Made by a program: the position numbers and the translations under genes. The notes under the pieces are model-generated. The model saw only the letters and a list, made by a program, of their open reading frames with translations. It made no database searches and was not told the DNA's origin. From NCBI GenBank assembly GCA_946811695.1, contig OX328123.1, positions 32,181,873 to 32,245,872 on the forward strand: 64,000 bases of DNA. Reading direction: 5' to 3'. This document shows positions 23,346 to 33,652 of the stretch, one piece after another (the first letter of the stretch is position 1; the number at the start of each line of letters is the position of its first letter). This DNA comes from Gonocerus acuteangulatus (Eukaryota; Arthropoda; Insecta; Hemiptera; Coreidae).

Positions 23346-23503
23346 TCACTCGTAGGCTTCCACGGTCCGAGTCATTACAAATATTATAGTCTTCTGGTAT
23401 TGACCGTGTCACAAACTTCTTTGCCGACGTTTCGCTAGTGATACTGCCAGCTTCCTCGGGGAAGTTTGTGACACGGTCAATACCAGAAGACTATAATATT
23501 TGT
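23346..23503 (-). mobile_element. 158-bp fold-back insertion with hammerhead-like loop
   Basis: It is bracketed by the perfect 12-bp repeat AACCCTAATATT (23334-23345 and 23504-23515). Inside, two perfect 45-bp arms (23375-23419 and 23461-23505, the last two bases shared with the repeat) enclose a 41-nt loop. On the minus strand the loop reads CCGAGGA, a stem (GCTGG with CTAGC), GAAAC, GTC. This is the hammerhead order with one departure (C for U in CUGANGA). No coding sequence is present. A 12-bp duplication suggests retrotransposition, with a Penelope-like element as the probable parent. Confidence 0.65.
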
Positions 23504-23515
23504 AACCCTAATATT

Positions 23516-24470
23516 GTTTAAACTTGAGGGGTAGAGATAGGATGCATGCCTCATGCTTGCAAAATTCGTCAAATTCCATTAGTTGACGTCATGAAGATGG
23601 AAGAGGAAGATAAAGGGTAAACGCTTATTATATGTTAGTGTTACTAAAGGTTGTTAAGAACCACAAATATCGTTTTGACGTGGGGCATAGAGTTAGGGTG
23701 CAGAATTCATAAACACAGAGAAGAGCAAATTCTTCAGAATTGTTGAGGTCATACGATTTGATATCGTGGAAGAGGTAGAGGTAGGATGCAAGTTGCAGAT
23801 GTCTTGGGGATGAGAAGAGGTGCAGGTGACCTATTCTGTGAGAACTGCAACTAGTTGTCCCCAAGACGTGAGAGGTCCTTGAAGTTGGTGAGTGCCGTTG
23901 GCATATTCTTAGAGGTTAATAAGAACCTTTATTGATGTCTTGTTGATGGTATAGGCGGATCGCTTGTAGAGTTTGTTAAGATCTACTAGATGTCGTGAAG
24001 AGAGAAGTCTGCAGGTGGCATACACTACCTAGACGAGAGTCTAGAGAAAGTCCTCCAGGGATGGTAGGGGGGAGTCAAGATAAACACACTTTACCAGCGA
24101 GTGGCACACATTTCTAGTGATGCACGGATAAAGCGGGTTTCTATCCCCAGCAAGGAGAAATTTTTACATATTTTATCTAGGCAGACATTGATTCGCGGAG
24201 AAACTTTGTTTGCTTTTATTTTCACTCGACGTAATGTTGACTGTCTCATCGATCTCGGCCTTTCACGTCCATCCTCTTCATAAAGAAACTTGAAAAACTC
24301 CAGACCTCCAAGTGGAGGGAGGTACGAGGAGATGTATCCACGTATTCGTTCTTTCACACTTAAGAACATTCAATCTTCAGGATTAATATTCAGTTACTAA
24401 GAAAGTTCAAAAAATTCTGAATGAAAGTCGCCTCACTTAAGCGAGAGAACATGAAGAGATGATTTCCTAA
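23516..24470. other. No supported gene
   Basis: This is moderately GC-rich with several overlapping short frames on both strands (for example 24091-24369 minus, 92 residues). None has a recognisable domain or splice context. Confidence 0.35.
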
Positions 24471-24480
24471 CAAGGAAAGC

Positions 24481-24525
24481 CACTTGAAAAGGTGCGAAAC
24501 AGAGCACGAAACATGTCGGGCAAAA
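24481..24525 (+). ncRNA. Degenerate hammerhead-like motif, second family
   Basis: GGTGCGAAACAGAGCAC (stem-loop GTGC/GCAC) is followed by GAAACATGTCGGGC. The first box is CTTGAAA instead of CTGANGA. It is clearly related to the better motif at 42.9 kb. Confidence 0.35.
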
Positions 24526-25261
24526 TATATAAATTAAAGTAGTCAATGTAAACGAATAGTGTTTAAAAATAAATAACAAAAAAAAAATAAATATATACAT
24601 ATACGCATGTTTGCTCTAGCAGCCACTAGAGAGAACCGATTTTGATCAAATTTGATATTAAAACACTTTTTCGGATTTAACTGGTCAAGTTCGTTATAAG
24701 CAAATCTCTCCGATGGAATAGCGTATTTTCGGCAACATTGGTGCTAAAAAAGTGGAACCAGTTACCGCTCCATATTAATACGCTCGCAGGTACACTTTAT
24801 AAGGTTCCTTTGACCTGGGAAAATCGAATGGAACTATTTTGAAGGCCAATATGTAAATGTTTTCGGAAAAAGTGGATAAAACGAATTTTCATTTTGTACA
24901 ATTTTTCAATACATTCAAAATTCACTCAAATTAAGATATGCAAATGCCGATTACGTTCGGACTTAAGGAAGTATTAGAAACCAACGTATTATTAACAGTT
25001 TTGCTATTTTAGTATATTCTCTTAAATATATCGAAATCGAATTGGAAATCGTGAAAATGAAAGATTTTCATTCCAAAGCTTACAAAAATTTTATGAGAAC
25101 CGTTTTTGTAGAATAGCTTAGTCCCAAAGCTGACTTAAAGTTTCTAGAAAAACGGCTATCAAACAATTTTCGATAAGATGATCTCTAACTAAGGTTTCTG
25201 CACTTGTATATGTATTTGTGTTAAGAATATATTTAAATACATACATTATTATTTATTATTT
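24526..25261. other. No gene; DINE-like internal sequence
   Basis: From about 24597 the sequence (TATACGCATGTTTGCTCTAG, then CCGATTTTGATCAAATTTG) has the wording of internal units of insect Helitron-like elements. Ends are not found. Confidence 0.35.
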
Positions 25262-25414
25262 AAATTTTAACGTCCTCTATTATAGGGATGGGTTATCTAT
25301 AGGTTACTACTATTTTATAGCCAGGATAGGGCTGATACCTTCTATTTTTTCTACAGTAAAGCCAACACTCCATAGTGGGAATCGAACCCACGACCAGTGG
25401 CACGGAGTCGGGCC
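25262..25414 (-). mobile_element. Second SINE family, partial copy
   Basis: On the minus strand the B box lies in GTGGGTTCGATTCCCAC (about 25378-25394). A body follows (TGTTGGCTTTACTGTAG, then TAACCTATAGATAACCCATC and ATAGAGGACG). Part of this body is recognisable at 50346-50395. The A box is poor and the ends are not fixed. Confidence 0.5.
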
Positions 25415-25691
25415 TCTAAAAAAATATATTTAGATCACATGTTTTTGAGGCTATGTCGTTTTAATAACTGAAATATATGAATTCCATATTGCTAGTTGAA
25501 TGTGTACGCTTTAAATCAACATTTTTTTTTTTTGAGGTTCATTTAAAAAGGAGAGCTGCCTTTAGCTTTCTGCGATGCCATGATGGAGTATCTCCGATGC
25601 TCCAGAGAGGGTTCTGATGCTTCTACATATGGAGTGTTCAGAGCACAACTAGACCAAGTTCATTTTTGGCATTTTATGTTGTAATGGCATT
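25415..25691. repeat. Left arm of an interrupted inverted repeat
   Basis: CATATGGAGTGTTCAGAGCA and CAACTAGACCAAGT (25636-25670) are inverted at 27045-27083 with a few changes. The LINE 25706-26751 lies between the arms. Confidence 0.55.
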
Positions 25692-25705
25692 GAAGAGTAT
25701 TACTA

Positions 25706-26751
25706 TTTATTTATTTATTGTGAGTATTGCAACGGAGGCGACGAGCTCGTTAAAACGACAGAATCAAAGGCAGTTAGTTTTGGTCAAATCTACGAATGGT
25801 CAGTTGTCCTAAAAAACAAAAAAAAAAAAAAAAAAAAAAAGAACGATCGTTGTCCTAAAAATATGTAAACTAACAAAAATTATTAATCAAAACCATTATA
25901 ACGAATAAAAACAAAAAGGAAATATAAATATTTGCCTAAAACGTACGTTATATTTTTGAATAGATGTTTTCATGCTTTCAATGTGTTAGTACTGTTTGTA
26001 TGTATGGACTACATTCCGTCAGTAAGTCATGTAAGTCGTAAGGAATGGTTAGTTTTCTACGTTGTCTACAGTCAGTTAGTATATGTTTGACGGTTAGAGG
26101 GGTGTTGCATATTCGACAAGTGGGTATTTCTTTTCTGTCTAGTAAGTACGGATGGGTAAGTAGGGTGTGTCCTATCCGAAGCCTGGATAAAATAACTTCG
26201 TCTCGTCGAGAGAATTGTTCTTTTACCCAGGCTTTGGTCGTATTCTTAATTTCCCTTAGTTTGGAAGTACTTCTCAACCAATTTTGTTCCCATTCGCACA
26301 ATGTGTTAGTAAGTAAAGTTTTCTTCAAGTCGGAAGTTGTCAAGGCGTTTACATCAGGTATGGGTCGGCTTGTAGCCAGTTTCGCCTGTAAGTCAACAGC
26401 TGTACTCATAGGAATGTCTTCGTGTCCAGGCAGCCAAAGGAGTGTAATATTTTTGTCTTTACCTTGTAGAGTGTTTTTTTGTGTAAATATGTTTATGATT
26501 ATTGGAAGAGTGCAAACAGTGATCGTGTCAGTTTCTGTTCCTTGAACGTTAGTCAGTGCTAAAAATATTCCGTAGAGTTCAGCAGTATATATAGTCGTCT
26601 GTTCCGGTAATTTGATTTGGTAAGTATTGTCTTGTACAATGACAGCTGCCCCTGTTCCAGAGTCTGTCTTGGATCCGTCAGTATAAGTGTATAGTAGCCT
26701 TATTATTGAGTTGATTGAATTTTGGAAAATAATGTTGAAGTCGGATCTAAA
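25706..26751 (-). mobile_element. 5'-truncated LINE with 14-bp TSD
   Basis: The perfect repeat GAAGAGTATTACTA flanks the element (25692-25705 and 26752-26765). The minus-strand 3' end carries a (TAAA)n-like tail (plus strand TTTATTTATTTATT at 25706). An A-run is at 25818-25839. The 5' truncation falls in the region between RT and RNase H. Confidence 0.85.
25978..26749 (-). pseudogene. LINE ORF2 C-terminus with damaged RNase H
   Basis: The frame is open from the 5' truncation edge to the stop at 25978. It shows TYTDGSKTDSGTGAAVIVQD (first RNase H Asp), YTAELYGIFLAL (Glu) and LWLPGHEDIPMSTAVDLQAK (last Asp). The middle motif expected as xxSDSLS is gone: the text runs TDTITVCT straight to LPIIINIF, so a short in-frame deletion removed the third catalytic Asp. 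The C-terminal knuckle CRICNTPLTVKHILTDC is present. It belongs to the same group as the LINE at 64-2363 but to a different subfamily, and is not functional. Confidence 0.82.
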
Positions 26752-26765
26752 GAAGAGTATTACTA

Positions 26766-27088
26766 AAATGGCTATTTTCAGTACACAGGAGACTAAGTCC
26801 TAATTTCATTATTTTGCTGGTAGCAGTTCTTGCTACACATCTGGAAGTCATTCTTGTTTGTTTTCAGAGCACAAGTAAGCCATGTCCAAGTTGTAACTAT
26901 TTTATGAACAAAACAACACATAAGTAATGTCAGTGACATTTAAAATTAAGATCAGTGTTTGAGTTCAATTTTTAAGACTTATACTGGTCAATATGATTTA
27001 TACAACGTCTCTGCAATTAATACGCATAATACTCATTTTCTGAAAACTGGACTTAGTCTAGTTGTACTCTGAACCCTCCATATAAACG
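26766..27088. repeat. Right arm of the interrupted inverted repeat
   Basis: The sequence up to TATATGGAGG (on the inverse strand) mirrors 25636-25670. Nothing else is recognised in this stretch. Confidence 0.5.
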
Positions 27089-27505
27089 ACGTAGGTATAA
27101 GGCTGCTCCTGATAGCCACCTAGCGAGAGACGTAGGTATAAGGCTGCTCCTGATAGCCACCTAGCGAGAGACGTAGGTATAAGGCTGCTCCTGATAGCCA
27201 CCTAGCGAGAGACGTAGGTATAAGGCTGCTCCTGATAGCCACCTAGCGAGAGACGTAGGTATAAGGCTGCTCCTGATAGCCACCTAGCGAGAGACGTAGG
27301 TATAAGGCTGCTCCTGATAGCCACCTAGCGAGAGACGTAGGTATAAGGCTGCTCCTGATAGCCACCTAGCGAGAGACGTAGGTATAAGGCTGCTCCTGAT
27401 AGCCACCTAGCGAGAGACGTAGGTATAAGGCTGCTCCTGATAGCCACCTAGCGAGAGACGTAGGTATAAGGCTGCTCCTGATAGCCACCTAGCGAGAGAC
27501 GTAGG
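27089..27505. repeat. 41-bp minisatellite, 10 perfect copies
   Basis: The unit starts ACGTAGGTATAAGGCTGCTC and returns every 41 bp from 27089 to 27498, with a 7-bp partial copy at the end. I see no differences between copies. On the minus strand the unit reads LRLSLGGYQEQPYTYVSR in the frame continuing from LINE RT sequence on its right, so the repeat arose inside an RT gene. Confidence 0.95.
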
Positions 27506-27725
27506 CCTATGTAATGGATGGTGTTAATCATTTTCTCAATCAATATAGAACTAATCTTGTGAATGATCTTATATAACTGGAGCAAAGTGTTTCTGTCAAA
27601 ATCCCATTTAGTTGAGCTTATTATTCTGTGTACATTCAATGTTTTTTTTTTCATTTATCGATTGTGGTTTTATTCGATGTTAGTTCTATGACAGCCTTCT
27701 ATCGAATGTTAAGCCTAGAATTTTA
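27506..27725 (-). pseudogene. LINE RT fragment feeding into the minisatellite
   Basis: Minus-strand text reads KLKILGLTFDRRLS, a stop and shift, then TLNVHRIISSTKWDFDRNTL, LQLYKIIHKIS and INTIHYIGLRLSLGG. These match in order KFLGLHFDRRLTW, SLHILRILGNKKWGADRR and PIHNTAIRLALGAF of the LINE at 64-2363. The LDYG segment appears to be missing. It is inactive. Confidence 0.75.
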
Positions 27726-28221
27726 AGCTTATTGCTTGTAGTGTAGGGTATTTAAGATTTGTCAATTAGATGTCACTAACGCGTAAATCATCCTGTAAAA
27801 ACTAATATTTCACTTAACAGATTAATGAATTTATTATTTATTATGAAGAAATTTCAGTTTCGCTATGTTTTGCCAAATATTGTATATTAACATATTAAAT
27901 GTCTTACAAAATTCTATTCAACATTATCGACAAATTATCACCAGGTTGTTCATATTTCGAGACCGTCTATCAACTCCTGAAATGACTTACTCAAAAACGC
28001 AACTAATTTTGTAAATGAGTACCTCTTGTCTGAGTGAGTGTGTGAATATTCAAATCGTTTACACATACACATTTTTATTCAAACGTACGAATGTTTAGAT
28101 TATTCCTATATCTTAATAGGTGTGAAAAACTGCACTTGCTTGGATGTGTAGGCTCTGGTTTTACTACATGTACATCGTGTATGTGTGGCTTTATATAAGC
28201 GTATACATACATACATATCAT
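27726..28221. other. No gene recognised
   Basis: This is AT-rich sequence without a supported feature. Confidence 0.4.
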
Positions 28222-29330
28222 TCCAGGCAACGAATGCTTAAAAACAGCTATAGGTGGAAATTTTTGGAACACAATTTTGGACTTCGTAACTTTGTTTCGT
28301 GTAGTTAGGAGGTCAAAAAATCAAAAGTCCTCGCCCGCAGCCTTTGTGCCGGGGGGAGGGGGGAGGTAGAAGGCCCCATGTTTCGGGTTTTCACTTATAT
28401 CTCGGAATCCCTGCGTCCTAGCGACATGACCATTCTATAACAAATGAAAGCTGATAAAATTTCCTACAAGTTCTACACAATAAAGTTTTTCGAGATATCT
28501 TTAGTATTCGAAATATCCGCTCTTGAAAGTCTGTCATTTTGGGTTTATAGGGTTGTAGAGCATTACATACCCTTCAAGAATATATATAACTTTACTATTT
28601 TATGTATTTTCCTTCAAACGTGAAAACAGTTTTAGTGTTCATAGTGATATCTGGCGACAACTGTCGACCAATGAACCTTTCAATTTCTCACCATTTCTAG
28701 TCAATGTATTGTCCAAAATATACTCCATTACGTAAATATAGTGAGTACTGGACGTATAAATAGCACAAAAATTATAATTTTGGCCCCACTGACCAGTTAT
28801 TCACACTGAATTAGATAAGATCATGTCCATTATATTGGCAATGGTTTTGCTAAGACCATGTGAGTGCGTATATAACGTTTGAAAGAAAATACATAAAATA
28901 GTAAAGTAATATATATTCTTGAAGACAATATAATGCTCTACAACCCTGTAAACGGCATTTATTTTTTGGGTTTATCGTTAAAGAGTTATCCGGTCAAAAA
29001 GAGCAAAAAGTGTGTTTTCCCCTAAATGACAGACTTTCAAGAGCGGATATTTTGAAAACTAAAGATATCTCGAAAAACTTTACTGAGTAGAACTTGTAGG
29101 AAATGTTATCAGCTTTCATTTGTTATAGAATGGTCATGTCGCTAGTACGCAGGGATTCCGAGATATAAGTGAAAACCCGAAAAATGGGACCTTCTAACCC
29201 CCCCCCTCTCCCCCGGCACAAAGGCTACGGGCGAGGACTTGTATGTTCACCTCCTATCCAGCCTAAACAAAGTTACGAAGTCAAAAATGTTGTTCCAAAA
29301 ATTTCTATCTATAACTGTTCGTTGACTGGA
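28222..29330. mobile_element. 1.1-kb fold-back element with ~400-bp arms
   Basis: The left arm 28222-28622 is inverted at 28875-29330. Shared landmarks are GGAAATTTTTGGAACA at the outer ends, the G/C-run by CCTTTGTGCCGG (28338) and its inverse (29213), ATATCTCGGAATCCCTGCG, and TTCAAGAATATATATAACTT near the centre. Arm similarity is high. The unique centre is about 250 bp. No transposase frame is present. Confidence 0.8.

Positions 29331-29334
<4 letters not shown>

Positions 29335-29399
<65 letters not shown>
29335..29399. repeat. (TA)n microsatellite at the LINE 3' end
   Basis: About 32 TA dinucleotides lie between the fold-back element and the GAAGAAGAA-type 3' end (minus strand) of an RTE-like LINE. 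Confidence 0.95.
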
Positions 29400-29400
<1 letters not shown>

Positions 29401-29401
<1 letters not shown>

Positions 29402-29786
29402 TTCTTCCTTAGCTCTACAGCCCGGGATGGGCCTTGGCTTCTTGAACAATAGTTCTCCAGATGTCCCTGTCCTTAGCCTTTTCCTTCCAGTTAGAAACTC
29501 TCAAGCGCCTGAGGTCGTCTTCCGCGTCCTCCAACCATCTTTTTCTCGGCCTTCCTCTTCTTCTGACACCATAAATTTTCCCTTTAAGCATCTTTTTTGG
29601 TATTCCCTCATCTGGCATTCTAAGGACATGGCCCAGCCATTAAATCCGCCGCGATTTTATGAAGCTTACAATTTCGCTATGGCTGAATAAGTCGTATAAC
29701 TCCTTATTGGTTCTCACCCTCCATGCTTGGGTTGTTGCATCACACAAGGCGCCAAATATTTTTCTCAGGATCTTCCTCTCGACCCT
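29401..29786 (-). pseudogene. RTE-type LINE RT C-terminus
   Basis: The minus frame reads VERKILRKIFGALCDATTQ, AWRVRTNKELYDLFSHSEIV and SFIKSRRI, then a stop, [36 protein letters not shown] and [14 protein letters not shown], then a stop. This is the well-known tail of RTE-like insect reverse transcriptases ('RRLRWLGHV.RM...GRPR.RW.DDV..DL'). A TAA sits where Arg/Leu is expected before WLGHV. The very short 3' UTR ends in GAAGAAGAA. A MITE adjoins its upstream edge. It is dead. Confidence 0.88.
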
Positions 29787-29788
29787 TA

Positions 29789-29995
29789 CATTAACCTCAA
29801 AAATTATTATTTTTACCTAGATCACGCATTTGAACACATTTTTACAGGACTATGTATGTCTTATTTATGAGGGATAGAATTTGTAATTACCAAAATCAAT
29901 TCAAGGTAAAGCATTTGTTTTAAAAAATATAAATACCTGTAAAAATGTGTTCAAATGCGTGATCTAGGTAAAAATAGTAATTTTTGAGGTTAATG
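29789..29995. mobile_element. Palindromic TA-flanked MITE, 207 bp
   Basis: It is flanked by TA at 29787-29788 and 29996-29997. The arms are about 60 bp: CATTAACCTCAAAAATTA at the left is inverted at the right end, and both arms include CTAGATCACGCATTTGAACA or its inverse. One visible mismatch (ATTATT versus ATAGTA). A TA duplication is typical of Tc1/mariner-type MITEs. Confidence 0.85.
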
Positions 29996-29997
29996 TA

Positions 29998-31320
29998 TGG
30001 TTGGTGTTCCTTAATGGCCGCCACCTGGACCCAGTATTAGTTACCTGAATTAATAAATTCAAAATAAATGTGTATTTTATTTATTTAATGTTTTAGGATT
30101 TTTTTTTTATATTCGTGGAAGTAATTTTTTTTATTCTTATAAGTAAATATTTACTTAATATTTATGTAAACATTTATAAAAATAAATATTTCTCTTCAGA
30201 TTTTTGAATAAACTGAAGAAAAAAATGTAATTTTCTTTTCACAGATCCATGTTTTTTTTAAAGCTTTTGTTCTTAAACCGTTCAAATACTTCAATAACAC
30301 AGGGTTCTGATACATGAATGGAAAGCTGGTTAAATGAGAAAGTTTTTCTAAAACCCGGAAATCACAGACCCCGCCCATTGAGGAGTAACGCTGGAAAGAA
30401 ATATCAATAAAATGTCAGGAAATTTAGAATAGCTTTCTTTTGGTAAGATATACATACTTACATTCATTCATTTTTACGTTTACTTTCAACTAGTCTTATA
30501 GTAAATTTACTCAGCTTTCGATAGGTTTCACTTCCTTTCTAGTAGAACCACCTGGGACGGAGCTACAACGATTATTCTTCTAAAAACCACGTTTGTCTCG
30601 AAAAAACAATAAAACGACGTTTTCTCCCTTAGGGGCGAGAATTCGGGAAATCGTCATAGAACATTTTTTGTTCCCCTAAGGGTCCTCTATCACCCCTCAC
30701 AATATGACTAGACATTTACAGGACACCCTGTATATATATATATATATATAAATATATTGCAATCCTATTTGCAAAGTTATTATTATTTTTATTCTAGCAT
30801 AAATTTGCTTTAGCGATGACTAAACTGGAAAAAAACGTTACAAAAAAGTGCCCGCTGGCGTTGGCGCATTCGCGGTGGCCATGTACGAAAAAGACTATGT
30901 TATAAAGTACATTACATAGTTTTGTCGGGTGGACCTGAAGCATATTTATGTTCTACTAGTACTATAAATCCTTTGCCATTAAATTGGCAGTATAATTTAA
31001 ATATTTAAGTTACTTTATGTCGTTATTAGCCATTATTTATATTATTTTTTTACGAAGGGTGCCGGCAGATCTCATGACATTATTTTAACTGTCTTAGGAA
31101 TCCATCGTCATAAGTGTGTTATTCAAATAAAATATCAATAGACTAATTTTATATTTTTTAAATTTAAACTTCTAATATAAATAATTATTGGAGATTTTAA
31201 TACAATGATCTCCTACAGGAATGCTTACAGTTCTTAAATTTAATAATAAATGCTTACTGCAGCTAGAATATGTTTTAGAAGATGATGAGAGAGAAGATTC
31301 CCCCCATAGAAGTTGATTAG
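29998..31320. other. No gene; short TA tract
   Basis: Bases 30540-30730, ending ACAGGACACCCTGTATATA, have the look of a repeat end common in insects but I cannot name the family. A (TA)n lies at 30731-30750. Confidence 0.4.
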
Positions 31321-31502
31321 TGGTGGCAGCGCTAGCACGTGGGCCTGAGGATTAGTGGCAGCTCGGCTAGAGGATCGGGAAAAAATCCGAAATAGAATAA
31401 AACCTGTAGATGGAGTGTAGCTGGAGGGGATGGGGGAGAAGAGGGAGCCGGGAGAGGGAGAGAGGGGAGATACCAGGAGGCAGTCGCTCCCGTGATGCGG
31501 GC

Positions 31503-31916
31503 ATGTTCGGTTCGATAGTGACGCGTATCTCTGGAGGTCTGAGTCCAGGAGGCTCGCCGAGACCCGAGCGAAGGAGGCGGCCAGGCCAGAGGCAGGCCTA
31601 TCGGGATGTTCAATCAGAACCTGAAGATGAAGCGGAGAGGAAAGTACCCAAGAGTCGGAGGAAGATCGAAAAGATGCGACAGAGGAGGCTCGAAGTATCC
31701 GCGCCGCTACAAGGAAGCAAGTCGATGGGCAGGCTGGATGGACTGAACCAGGTAATCAGAATATATCTTATTAGATAAGGAGGTGCTATGAGAAGGAGGT
31801 TACCAACAAGAAAGGTTATAAGGCGGCTAAATGTAATCTTACAGGTGAAGAGTGCATCCAAAATACCATTACGCAAGTCGTCTACTGACACAAATTGGAT
31901 CATTAGAACCATCTAA
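31503..31916 (+). CDS. Candidate host gene start: two possible exons
   Basis: A GC-rich island (about 31330-31760) in AT-rich DNA holds an open frame from ATG 31503 (in-frame ATG also at 31410) to a donor-like CAG|GTAATC at 31751/31752. This would encode 83 residues, starting MFGSIVTRISGGLSPGGSPR, rich in Arg, Ser and Glu and ending MGRLDGLNQ. A 93-nt GT-AG interval ends ATCTTACAG at 31844. The frame then continues in phase as VKSASKIPLRKSSTDTNWII and stops at 31914-31916. Codon choice is GC-rich, unlike the mobile elements around it. No domain is recognised and function is unknown. It could also be the first exon of a longer gene using a later acceptor, or a chance frame in a CpG-rich promoter region. 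Confidence 0.33.
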
Positions 31917-33572
31917 TTAGAGAACATCGTCCATGATGGGAGTCTTCAAGAAGAAAGCTATGCGCAACAATGTGCTAAATAGATCCGTAAACGACTTTAT
32001 GGTAGACCTGGTATCACCACGGTTATATCCCCAACGGTTGGCTTCCAAACGATCAGGGCATTTGTGCATTACAAAATGGCAAGGAAGAAATTTCTAATTT
32101 AATTTGTACCATCTCGGACGCCACTGGTCTGGCTCCTCGTCTTTTGGGGATATGTTTTTACTTCTTTACGGTTATTTAAAAGGAGTAGTTCCTCGATTTA
32201 AGATGATGACGCACTATGATCTCTGTGTGTAAATTGCTTTTCAGAGTTCTGTAAGTCAGATGACGATACTGGAATTCCCTAAAGCTTTGCTCAATTTCTT
32301 TAATTGACCAGTGTTAGCCTGGATTTAAGTATTCATTTTTAGGTCCAATTGGATTTGTATTCCGTTACGATTCTGATAATGTTCTTACATATTTTACTAA
32401 TGTGGTCTAATATTTTTGTTGTTATTTAAAATAGTTTCTTAGTTTAAGAATTAATGCAGTTTCTTCGGCAATAATGCTGACAATTACTGTTGTGTTTTAG
32501 GAAAGCGACATTCTTCGTCTCTACTCATTATGTAAAGTTTGAGAAACGCTGATCTTACAGCGGTTATGAGCTTAATTTAAACACATTGTTGTTTTTATAC
32601 ACATTTCTTGTTTTAGTGGTTGTATTCTGGAATACGAGAATTCCGAATTTTTTATTTGTTTTAGATATGATTGCCTAATATGTTTTGAATGTCTTGCGTA
32701 GACAATGCACTGTGTATTTCTTTGGATTCAGTGACTATACTTATTTTGCAAGATCTGCATTAAAATCCTGTAGGTTTAGTATGTTATGCTAATGCTATGT
32801 TCTACCTGGTGGTTGTGATTGGGGTTTCGAACCTCATAAATACACTATTCAATGTTTCTAGGTTCGTTGGCTAGTTTTGTTATACATATAGCAAAAGTTA
32901 AAAATAATTTAAAAAACACAGAATGGAACATTCTTCCGTTTTACAGAAGTTATATTAGAGCTAAAGTGTTGCGGCTTTTTACAAATTGTTAATCTGGTTG
33001 TATTAATGGTTAAACGTTTAACTATGATTTTTGTTCATGATTTGACAGTCCGTTTGTTCCAATTTGGTGAAATCCTTCATTATAAAACTGCGTGGTGTTT
33101 TATTTATTGGGCTTGTTGGCTATTAAATTAAGTTGGATGGTATTTACTACGCATACAGTTATCATTTACTTATTTATGTTATTACTTAAGGAGATGTGAG
33201 TCATTTTGTCCAGATTTGTATTTGGCATAGCAAGTCGTGGTTTTTATCTATTTCCTTGGGGGAGTGTTTGTGTCAGAGCTCGGCGTAGAAGCCACTGGTT
33301 CTAGTGTTTATGCCCGTGTTTGGTTGAAATAAAAGAGGCCAAAACTCCGTTTCTAGAGACTTGGAACGGAGGCTTGTTTCACAAACCTTTAAATTCCAAT
33401 GTGACTCGTTTCTCTTCGAAAACAAGTTTCAAGATTAGCCTGCTCAGTGGACATGTTTTTTCTGCATTTTTTATTTTTTTGTCGAATCTAATAGAAAATG
33501 ATGCGGATTAAAATGAAACTGTGGTTTTATTTTAATTCTTAAATTGTGGCACTAATAAAAAAAGTTAAATTG
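31917..33572. other. No supported gene
   Basis: A 57-residue plus frame from 31935 (MMGVFKKKAMRNNVLNRS...) is uncertain. The remainder is AT-rich and featureless, intron-like if the candidate exon is real. Confidence 0.35.
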
Positions 33573-33578
33573 GCATTA

Positions 33579-33585
33579 ATCTCTC

Positions 33586-33649
<64 letters not shown>
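33579..33649. repeat. (CT)n microsatellite
   Basis: This is a nearly pure CT-dinucleotide run of about 70 bp. Past it the frame reads TLFADDVTQF, which recalls a Jockey RT active site but continues into nothing recognisable. Confidence 0.95.

Positions 33650-33652
<3 letters not shown>

Noticed and set aside
27089..27505. Regular 41-bp repeats as a CRISPR array
   Set aside because: There are no spacers; whole units are identical and contiguous, and the setting is eukaryotic.
31332..31613. 93-residue minus frame, Pro/Ser-rich
   Set aside because: It is the antisense shadow of the purine-rich GC island; the plus-strand frame with a donor site is the better reading.
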